A stretch of 43,720 bases of DNA from Paludibacteraceae bacterium (lineage in GTDB: Bacteria; Bacteroidota; Bacteroidia; Bacteroidales; Paludibacteraceae): NCBI GenBank assembly GCA_017628395.1, contig JAGBZD010000011.1:1-43720 (forward strand), given 5' to 3'. Shown here one piece after another: positions 15,717-22,388 of the stretch. The stretch's first letter is position 1; every line of letters begins with the position of its first letter. Made by a program: the position numbers and the translations under genes. Under the pieces are notes generated by a model that was not told the DNA's origin, ran no database searches, and saw nothing but the letters and a program-made list of their open reading frames with translations.

Positions 15717-18700
15717 ATGAAAAAAGGTATTAGATTTGTTTGCATATTGTTATGTGCAACAATATGTTTAAATTTAGAGGTGCATGCTGCGTCCTTTGCT
15801 TCAGCAGCTAATGCTGTGGCAACCGAGTCAATCATTGGTCCTGTGGATAACTATGGCTTCCTCAATGCTCCTGATGGCTCAACATGGACATATACCGCAT
15901 CCTTTGAGAAAAAATACAACCTCTATACGAAGGTTACACTTAGTGTGTATGATAGTCAGAAAGAATTGGTCGGAACGATTGTTGATTCACTAAAACTTGA
16001 TGATCCAAATATGACGGGTATCAATCAAGCTGAAATCAATCCATTAGTAACACAAAAATTCTTTAATTCGGACAATAAGTACGAGGTCATGCTCTTCTTG
16101 CATGCGCAGACTAAAAATTATGAAGGACATAACTTCAATCATGTCTTCTCTATTGCAGATGGTGAGACTGTTACCACTCCTATTGCTTCGGTAGATGGAC
16201 GCCAAGTGTATGCACAAAATGTGGGTGATTATAGCGAAAATTATGTGATGATTTTTGCTCGTGATAGTGCTTCTACCACCAAGAACTACACCCTTTGCTT
16301 CGATGTGCGTCGTAAATCTGTATATGGAGGTGGAGTGCAACATACTTTCCGTATCCCATATGCTAATGTAGCAGCACTGAATGATTTGCAGCCAATCTTT
16401 ATGTTCAAGAAAGGCACAATGCTCTATTATGTAACCCAACAGTATGAGAAGCCATACTTTGATCCTAATACGCCATTGGATCAAGATCCTGTGGTGACAC
16501 CCAATAACAACTTGGTAATCACCTATATGAATCAAAGTTATAAGGCTGTTCATACAACCAAGATTCCAGTGGTGCAGGATGAGAACCAAAAACTGCTTTA
16601 TACTTTCCCTATGCTTGGAGGATTGAATGGTATGAAAGATATCGTCTTGGACTTTGATGGTGAGGCACCTGCATACATCATTACGCATGAGAAATATAAT
16701 TTGGAGTCTGACGGATCAGTCAATTCATACTATCTCTATGATGTGAATGGCAATAAGTTGAAAACGATAGCAGAGAATACGCTTGGTCGTGTAATGATGA
16801 GTCCTATCGCTGGTCAAGAGGATCAGTGGTTGTTTATGAAAGAAGAGTACGATGGTGAGTTCTTCTTTGTGGATCTCCCTTCTTGCGAAACTCGTGCAGA
16901 GATTTCTGTCTATTTGGAGGACGGACGCACAATTTCTTCGCAAGTTGATCGCTATCCTAAGGGCGATAGCTATGAATATGCAGTGGCTATGCTCCAAGGT
17001 AACAACGAACCAGATGGAACTATTAGCCAAGATATCGCATGGCTCAATGCTGATGGTACTTTCAATCGCTATGAGAAGATTAATCTCGGCAAGTATATTG
17101 AAGCCGCTCAAGTAAATATTGTTGCAGAGGCTCTCAATCCTTGGGTAATGAACACCGATGATGCGCGTGAGTATATGGTGCTTGTAAAACGCTATAACCC
17201 TAAGAATACTTCTGATAAAGAGACTGCATTCCTAATTTGCAACACGAAGGGCGAAATCCTTTTGGATTATGGCAAAGATGCTGAAAAAGGTGATCTAAAT
17301 ATGGTTTATCTCTTCGATAAGGGGGCTACTCCTATGATTTTGTGCGTATATGCGAAGGGTAATGCACTTACTATGCACTATACACCACTTCCTTTGAATG
17401 CAACAACGCTCAATGGTAGCGGTACTGCACAGGATCCGTATAAACTCACATGTGCGTATGATTTCTGCCTTATAGATAATAATCCAGCGGCTTACTATGA
17501 AGTAGTAAACGATATTGATTTCTTGGGTGAACCATTTGATGGTCCTAAAAAAGCATTCTTGGGTTCTTTGGAGGGTAATGACTATGCATTGGAGAACCTT
17601 TGTCTTGTAGGCGGCGGTTTGTTTGGTTCGATGAAGGATAGTGTCAAGGTGCGCAACTTGCAATTCAAAGATCCTGTCATGGTTCTTTCTGCTAAGAATC
17701 TCGATCCTGCTGGTATCCTGGCTAATTACATGCAAGGTGGTGTAACCGATGAGGGTGTGAATGTCTTTGCAGAATTGAGTAATGTACATGTGTTTAATCC
17801 AACAATCAAGGGTGTTGGTTACGAGCAGATTGTAGGTACCTTGGTGGGTGAAGCTGCACTTAATTTAGATGTCAATACATGTTCTGTGAATGATGCTGTT
17901 ATTTCAGCTCCATCTGCTCATGTGGGTGGTGTCATTGGTAAATCACAAACCTTTACTAATATCCATGCTTGTCTCTTTACAGGTGAAGCGGAGGGTCGAG
18001 TAGTCGGTGGTATCACCAGCGCGATTAGCGGTAGCGAACCTGTATATAACTGTCGTGTAGATGCGGATCTCTATAGCCACAACACCGTGGGTGGTGTCGT
18101 AGGTTTTAGTGGTCGTTCTTTGATTAGCAATTGCGTTGTTGAGGGTACTCTTACACTTGATGCCAACGCTATAGAAGGTAAAGTAGGTGGTATCGTAGGC
18201 GAAGTAGAAACTGATGCTACTGGTTCTTCTACTGCTACTTTGGTGGAGAACTGCTTGGTTGGTGTTTCTGCGATCACGGTACCAGAGGGAAAAGATGTGA
18301 TAGCGCACCGTGTAGTAGGTTTTTCCAGTGGTGATAACTACGAGTACGATTGGGACCATGTGGATTGGAGCAAGCCACAAAGCGAGTGGCCACGCCTCTA
18401 TTTCTCTGCAGAGAAAGGATTCAAGAACAACTATGTGTTCTCTAAATTAGCAGCTGTAGATGCTACTATTGCTCTTACCGACACCACCACAGAAGGTGCT
18501 ACGATAGCAGAAAGCGAATTGACTACGGAATGGTTGAGTGCGCATGCTTTTGCTTTCGGCAATAATGCTGCTAATCCTTGGATTCTTGATGACATGGGCT
18601 TGGCATTGTGGTTTGAGAGTGAATCTGTTGGCAGTGGTGTAGATAATCTGATTAACCAATCTGGTATTTCAATAGAAAATGGAAGTATAGTGGCTAATGG

Positions 18701-18845
18701 TGCTATTCAAGTATATAACTTGCATGGTATGTTGGTGGCACAGGGCGTTGGTAATGCTTCGGCTTCTCACTTGAGTACTGGTGTATATATCGTTTCTGTT
18801 ACCAGTGCGGATGGTAATGCAGTGCAAAAACTATTGATTCCATAA
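15717..18845 (+). CDS. Large secreted protein with GLUG-like repeats and T9SS sorting domain
   Basis: This 1042-residue protein has an N-terminal signal peptide (hydrophobic RFVCILLCATICLNL then HAAS). Its long middle part is not recognised. At about residues 720-860 there are GLUG-like repeats with VGGVIGKS, VVGGITSA, VGGVVGFSG and VGGIVGEV, as seen in bacterial adhesins. The last 70 residues look like a type A T9SS C-terminal domain (VYNLHGMLVAQGVG...STGVYIVSV...GNAVQKLLI), so it should be secreted through the outer membrane. It begins 40 bp after the tyrosine kinase and may be co-transcribed. A role as surface adhesin or matrix protein is inferred. A strong terminator follows. Confidence 0.8.
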   Translation: MKKGIRFVCILLCATICLNLEVHAASFASAANAVATESIIGPVDNYGFLNAPDGSTWTYTASFEKKYNLYTKVTLSVYDSQKELVGTIVDSLKLDDPNMTGINQAEINPLVTQKFFNSDNKYEVMLFLHAQTKNYEGHNFNHVFSIADGETVTTPIASVDGRQVYAQNVGDYSENYVMIFARDSASTTKNYTLCFDVRRKSVYGGGVQHTFRIPYANVAALNDLQPIFMFKKGTMLYYVTQQYEKPYFDPNTPLDQDPVVTPNNNLVITYMNQSYKAVHTTKIPVVQDENQKLLYTFPMLGGLNGMKDIVLDFDGEAPAYIITHEKYNLESDGSVNSYYLYDVNGNKLKTIAENTLGRVMMSPIAGQEDQWLFMKEEYDGEFFFVDLPSCETRAEISVYLEDGRTISSQVDRYPKGDSYEYAVAMLQGNNEPDGTISQDIAWLNADGTFNRYEKINLGKYIEAAQVNIVAEALNPWVMNTDDAREYMVLVKRYNPKNTSDKETAFLICNTKGEILLDYGKDAEKGDLNMVYLFDKGATPMILCVYAKGNALTMHYTPLPLNATTLNGSGTAQDPYKLTCAYDFCLIDNNPAAYYEVVNDIDFLGEPFDGPKKAFLGSLEGNDYALENLCLVGGGLFGSMKDSVKVRNLQFKDPVMVLSAKNLDPAGILANYMQGGVTDEGVNVFAELSNVHVFNPTIKGVGYEQIVGTLVGEAALNLDVNTCSVNDAVISAPSAHVGGVIGKSQTFTNIHACLFTGEAEGRVVGGITSAISGSEPVYNCRVDADLYSHNTVGGVVGFSGRSLISNCVVEGTLTLDANAIEGKVGGIVGEVETDATGSSTATLVENCLVGVSAITVPEGKDVIAHRVVGFSSGDNYEYDWDHVDWSKPQSEWPRLYFSAEKGFKNNYVFSKLAAVDATIALTDTTTEGATIAESELTTEWLSAHAFAFGNNAANPWILDDMGLALWFESESVGSGVDNLINQSGISIENGSIVANGAIQVYNLHGMLVAQGVGNASASHLSTGVYIVSVTSADGNAVQKLLIP

Positions 18846-18864
18846 TTAGGTAACGCTGTTTTTT

Positions 18865-18902
18865 AATTGCCATTTGTGCCCATTGCACAAATGGCAATTT
18901 TT
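18865..18902 (+). terminator. Rho-independent terminator after the T9SS cargo gene
   Basis: Perfect 14-bp stem (18865-18878 with 18886-18899), loop CCCATTG, then a T-run. The longer reading frame of the next gene would begin inside it, which supports the later start at 18949. Confidence 0.88.
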
Positions 18903-18948
18903 CTCTTTAACCCCAACTATAGGCAATATTATCCTCTACATTCGGCTC

Positions 18949-20985
18949 ATGAATGCATACGAATTAGCATATAACTATGTGTTGCAGACCAACCGCTGTA
19001 TTTTTCTTACAGGCAAGGCAGGAACGGGGAAGACTACATTCTTGCGCCGTCTTAAACAGGAATGTTCTAAGCAAATGACAGTTGTGGCACCTACGGGTGT
19101 AGCCGCTATCAATGCAGAGGGAGTGACTATTCACTCACTTTTTCAGCTTCCACCACAACTATTTCTGCCTACGGATGAAGCGCGGCGTTGGTTATTCAGC
19201 GAGATGCAGATGCGTGCAGCAAAGCAACGCGTTTTGCGTAATCTGGAATTGCTTGTTATAGATGAGGTGAGTATGGTGCGTGCTGATTTGTTAGATACGA
19301 TAGATGCAGTACTTCGCCATTTCAAGCACCGACCTAATCTGCCTTTTGGTGGAGTGCAAGTATTGTTTATAGGCGATTTGTTTCAACTATCGCCTGTTGC
19401 ACGCGAGGAGGAATGGCGTTTGTTGCAGGATCACTACGAAGGACCGTATTTTTTTCAAGCGCGCGTCTTTCGCGAACTGCGACCTATATATATCGAACTG
19501 GACCATGTTTTTCGCCAAACCAATAGCGACTTCGTGGAAATACTTAATCAGGTGCGCAATAATGCTTTGACGCCCGAGTCCCTTGCTGTGCTTAATTCCC
19601 GTGTCATATCCGACAAGTTCGACATCTCCGACTTGTTAGATAAAGGAATCATTCTCTCTACTCACAATGCCAAAGTGGATGCCATAAACCAACGCGAAAT
19701 GAATAGGTTGGATGGTAAGATATATAGTTATCAAGCTACAATCAAGGATACTTTTCCTGAGTCCATGTTCCCTATGGATCAGACGCTTTCGCTGAAAGTT
19801 GGTGCTCGTGTAATGTTTGTTAAAAATGATTCTTCGGCTGAAAAATGCTACTACAATGGCAAACTGGGCATTGTTACATCGCTTTCCCAAGAGGCTATTA
19901 ATGTTACCTGCGAGGATGGCACCGTGGTAGATGTGCATAAAGAGACTTGGGAGAATATTCGCTATACATCCGAAACAGGTTCGGACAAAGTAGAGAGTGA
20001 AGTCATCGGCTCATTTACGCATTATCCTTTGCGTTTAGCATGGGCGATTACTATTCATAAGGCACAGGGATTAACTTTTGATAATGTGGTTATTGATGCA
20101 GCAGATGCTTTTGCAGCAGGACAAGTATATGTTGCATTGTCTCGTTGTCGTACATTGGAGGGTATTACATTGCTCACGCCTATACCATCTCATGCTCTTA
20201 CCAATGCGCGCGATGTGTTGTCTTTTACTCAGCAACAACTTACTCTTGATGCTGCACAACAACAATTGCCAATAGCACAAAGCGAGTATTTTAGTATTTT
20301 GCTATGTTCGTTGTATGACTTTCGCGAACTGATTAACTATTGCTATGCGCTCAATCGCATGTTGCAGAAGATGACATCGGTTCAGAATAATAACGATGAT
20401 TATCTTCCTTCTATTGTTTCCATGCTGGAAGAATTGCATGGGGTAGGAGAGCGTTTCCAGCAACAATTACGCTTGTTGATTTATCAATCGGACTTCGCCA
20501 AACTTCAAGAGCGATTGCATGCTGCTAATGGTTATTATTCGCCTAAGTTAAAGGAGATTATAGGTAAATTATTGAATTGCTCTGTACGCAGCAACGATAA
20601 AGCAGATGCTACGACGATTAAGCAGAGTCTTACGGATATGTATGCACTTCTTATGCGCACTGCGCACATGCAATCTGCCCTTGCTTCTTTGCCCACTGAT
20701 TGCTCAAATGCATTATCGCCTGAGACCTTCTTTACTGTTCGCCAATCGTTTCGATTGAAGGAACCTAATTTCACTATTTATACTACGCAGCGCAAGGTGC
20801 GTGTTTCGTCAGCAGCTTTTCAGTCTATGGTATTGCTCCAACAAGGGCATCGCATAAGTGAGATTGCTAAACTGCGTGGTATCACCCAGAAGACTGTCAT
20901 TAAGCATTTGCGCTCTTTCCTTGAAGATGGTGTTATCGTCCTTTCCGACTTTCATCCAGCTGACCGCTTTTGGATTAAATTGTAA
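18949..20985 (+). CDS. PIF1-like superfamily 1B DNA helicase with C-terminal HTH
   Basis: This 678-residue helicase has Walker A GKAGTGKTT near residue 21, Walker B LVIDEVSM near 101 and the late motif WAITIHKAQGLTFD...YVALSRCRTLEGI near 365-410, matching PIF1/RecD2-type 5'-3' helicases. The C-terminal part includes a winged/helix-turn-helix segment (GHRISEIAKLRGITQKTVIK) near 630-650, as in the RecQ/PIF1-associated HTH domain common in Bacteroidota. It probably unwinds G-quadruplexes or stalled forks, from family knowledge. ATG 18949 is chosen because the longer frame begins in the upstream terminator. It appears monocistronic. Confidence 0.9.
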   Translation: MNAYELAYNYVLQTNRCIFLTGKAGTGKTTFLRRLKQECSKQMTVVAPTGVAAINAEGVTIHSLFQLPPQLFLPTDEARRWLFSEMQMRAAKQRVLRNLELLVIDEVSMVRADLLDTIDAVLRHFKHRPNLPFGGVQVLFIGDLFQLSPVAREEEWRLLQDHYEGPYFFQARVFRELRPIYIELDHVFRQTNSDFVEILNQVRNNALTPESLAVLNSRVISDKFDISDLLDKGIILSTHNAKVDAINQREMNRLDGKIYSYQATIKDTFPESMFPMDQTLSLKVGARVMFVKNDSSAEKCYYNGKLGIVTSLSQEAINVTCEDGTVVDVHKETWENIRYTSETGSDKVESEVIGSFTHYPLRLAWAITIHKAQGLTFDNVVIDAADAFAAGQVYVALSRCRTLEGITLLTPIPSHALTNARDVLSFTQQQLTLDAAQQQLPIAQSEYFSILLCSLYDFRELINYCYALNRMLQKMTSVQNNNDDYLPSIVSMLEELHGVGERFQQQLRLLIYQSDFAKLQERLHAANGYYSPKLKEIIGKLLNCSVRSNDKADATTIKQSLTDMYALLMRTAHMQSALASLPTDCSNALSPETFFTVRQSFRLKEPNFTIYTTQRKVRVSSAAFQSMVLLQQGHRISEIAKLRGITQKTVIKHLRSFLEDGVIVLSDFHPADRFWIKL

Positions 20986-20997
20986 TATAAACAATAT

Positions 20998-21028
20998 AAA
21001 CTGCTTGCTCAAATAAACTTGGACAGAC
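20998..21028 (+). repeat. 31-bp direct repeat, copy 1
   Basis: AAACTGCTTGCTCAAATAAA followed by CTTGGACAGAC, 12 nt after the helicase stop. It matches 21130-21160 with a single mismatch. The flanks form an imperfect hairpin around the conserved core. Confidence 0.8.
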
Positions 21029-21113
21029 TATTTCTATATCGGTAGGGATTCGAGGACACCGACCTCGCTTTGCTCGCCCACCTCGAATACCCAAGTCTGC
21101 CGACGGCATCCTT

Positions 21114-21181
21114 GCATTAAAACAATAAGAAACTGCTTGCTCAAGTAAACTTGGACAGACAGTTTCTTATTGTTTTAATGC
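21114..21181 (-). terminator. 22-bp perfect inverted repeat abutting tRNA-Ser, probable terminator
   Basis: Arms 21114-21135 and 21160-21181 are perfect complements around a 24-nt loop holding the repeat core. On the minus strand it directly follows the tRNA 3' end (arm includes the discriminator base) and contains TTTTAAT on the far side. A 22-bp perfect stem is longer than a normal terminator needs. Confidence 0.65.
21130..21160 (+). repeat. 31-bp direct repeat, copy 2
   Basis: Same core as 20998-21028 with A to G at one position. Here it lies in the loop and inner stem of the perfect inverted repeat. The two copies are 132 bp apart. Confidence 0.8.
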
Positions 21182-21269
21182 GGAAAGTGAGGGATTCGAA
21201 CCCCCGGTACAACGCAATGTGTACACCGCATTTCGAGTGCGGCTCTTTCGACCACTCAGACAACTTTCC
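21181..21269 (-). tRNA. tRNA-Ser(CGA)
   Basis: The minus strand folds as a class II tRNA of 89 nt. It has acceptor GGAAAGT/ACTTTCC with discriminator G, a D-arm, an anticodon stem CCGCA/TGCGG with loop CTCGAAA (anticodon CGA), a long variable arm, and a T-arm with GGTTCGAATCC. CCA is not encoded. A promoter lies 15 nt upstream. Confidence 0.95.
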
Positions 21270-21283
21270 TTCAAACGCGGCTG

Positions 21284-21315
21284 CAAAGGTACTGCTTTTT
21301 TTTGAAATATGCAAC
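21284..21315 (-). promoter_or_regulatory. Promoter of tRNA-Ser
   Basis: On the minus strand: -33 GTTG (21315-21312), 20-bp spacer CATATTTCAAAAAAAAGCAG, -7 TACCTTTG (21291-21284). The expected transcription start lies about 8 nt before the mature 5' end. Confidence 0.82.
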
Positions 21316-21392
21316 TTTCGATACATTTTTTTTGAAAGTTGATTGAATAATAGGCATTTATATACTTCTTGACACTTCGTGTTGTCTTCTCC

Positions 21393-21535
21393 GCATTTAC
21401 TTAAGATTTAGTCGCACGATCATCGCTCAAGGCGATGTGAGGAGACGGCTGCAATTCATTACGGAGTACCTCGTAAAAGCGCGGCTATAGTGTGGCAAAA
21501 AGATTTATTTAGATTTCTGCCCGTGAGGGCAAGGA
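21393..21535 (-). repeat. Modular dispersed repeat, copy 3
   Basis: Reverse complement of the family at 515 and 2458. It contains the blocks GAAATCTAAATAAATCTT, GGTACTCCGTAATGAATTGC and AATCTTAAGTAAATG, a first hairpin GCCCTCACGGGC, and a second hairpin CATCGCCTTGAGCGATG that differs from the other copies. Confidence 0.8.
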
Positions 21536-21674
21536 GATATTAAGTTCCTACTCGTATATAGTTCTCATTTTTTTTGTTGGTATGCCACACTTTATCATTC
21601 TATTCGGTTAGCACTCTGATGTTTGCGGTAGTCCCTTCGTTCCCCCTTTTTCTCAACATCTTCCAGCGGTTTTA

Positions 21675-21718
21675 CCCGTTAGCATCCCGTTAGCATTCCG
21701 TTAGCATTTCGTTACTAT
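21675..21718. repeat. Four-unit 11-bp tandem repeat
   Basis: Units read CCCGTTAGCAT, CCCGTTAGCAT, TCCGTTAGCAT and TTCGTTACTAT, decaying towards one end. Member of the same 11-bp-period class as three other loci in the window. Confidence 0.88.
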
Positions 21719-21828
21719 CCTGTACTTTCCTAATAGTTTGCAGGAAGGTTCTTTAACCCAAATCGGTCATTAGAAATGGATGAAATGAATAAAAGTTGAT
21801 ACGGTTGTTTTGATTTTTTTATTATTTT

Positions 21829-21860
21829 CTTGCATTATTCAAAGAAATGTTGTAATTTTG
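21829..21860 (+). promoter_or_regulatory. Promoter of the candidate leader RNA
   Basis: -33 CTTG (21829-21832), 20-bp spacer, -7 TAATTTTG (21853-21860). No open reading frame of note follows for about 525 nt. No other good promoter is seen before the lipoprotein start at 22389. Confidence 0.72.
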
Positions 21861-22193
21861 CAGTCGAAAGTCCAACGCTGGGTTTAGAGGGTGGGAGATG
21901 TCCCCTCTCGGAAAGCCAAAAAATATCACCAAATTTCGGTAATAGATTTGACCAAAGACCCCAGTCGTGGCTTTCAGGACATATTAAAAAGGCGTCATAA
22001 CGCGCTATGTGATTGGCTATTCGAAATCTCGCAAATTTCAATATAGTATCCAACACATTGCAGCATTTTGATGTCCTCGGGATATGTATATCCATATCCG
22101 TACACACCATAAATAGGTGTGTGCGTGCGTACATATCAGCGTGGGCTTCGGTGTTGCTTGTTCGGATACAAAGGCAATGCGAGAGCCTCGAAT

Positions 22194-22228
22194 AGCGGAA
22201 CAGCAACAGTGCAGTCCCGCTTTTTTTG
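22194..22228 (+). terminator. First tandem terminator-like hairpin of the leader
   Basis: AGCGG (22194-22198) pairs with CCGCT (22217-22221), followed by a T-run ending in TTTGTA. The stem is short but GC-rich. The sequence CGGAACAGCA recurs, slightly changed, in the second hairpin. Confidence 0.5.
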
Positions 22229-22252
22229 TACAAATGCAACGCGTTTGTATTG

Positions 22253-22290
22253 AAAGCGGAGCAGCAGTTAAGCTGACAACCGCTTTTTTT
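22253..22290 (+). terminator. Second tandem terminator of the leader
   Basis: AAAGCGG (22253-22259) pairs with CCGCTTT (22280-22286), with an inner CAGC/GCTG stem, then a T-run. Similarity to the first hairpin suggests duplication. Confidence 0.65.
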
Positions 22291-22388
22291 GTATGCATAT
22301 TCAAAAATAAATAAACTATAAATCAAATAATTAACCAACGGAGCAAGCCGAAAATCCGATAAAGAGTAGGCGAAAAAGATAAAAAGTT

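Larger units (their letters stand above)
21316..21828. other. Repeat-bearing intergenic region between tRNA-Ser and the leader RNA promoter
   Basis: No credible gene. It contains copy 3 of the modular dispersed repeat (21393-21535, minus strand) and the four-unit 11-mer array (21675-21718). The rest is AT-rich DNA in which I see nothing. Confidence 0.6.
21867..22290 (+). ncRNA. Candidate structured leader or small RNA with tandem terminators
   Basis: The RNA expected from the promoter at 21829 contains many complementary segments. GTCC (21870-21873) pairs with GGAC (21977-21980), AGAGGG (21886-21891) with CCCTCT (21903-21908), and GAAAGCCA (21911-21918) with TGGCTTTC (21968-21975). CTGGG (21878-21882) could pair with CCCAG (21960-21964), crossing the previous stem as a pseudoknot. 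A further hairpin spans about 22144-22187. Two intrinsic-terminator-like hairpins follow. It does not match RNase P, tmRNA, SRP or 6S RNA signatures as far as I can tell. It could be a stand-alone RNA or a regulatory leader of the lipoprotein gene. Confidence 0.45.

Noticed and set aside
21040-21075. GGGATTCGAGG near the tRNA, resembling a T-arm remnant or attachment site
   Set aside because: Only about nine bases match the tRNA 3' part, there is no integrase in the window, and the surrounding bases form their own hairpin.
21835-22338. Open frames on both strands across the leader RNA region
   Set aside because: They have no recognisable protein features, they overlap the promoter and terminators, and they compete with each other. 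The RNA interpretation explains the region better.
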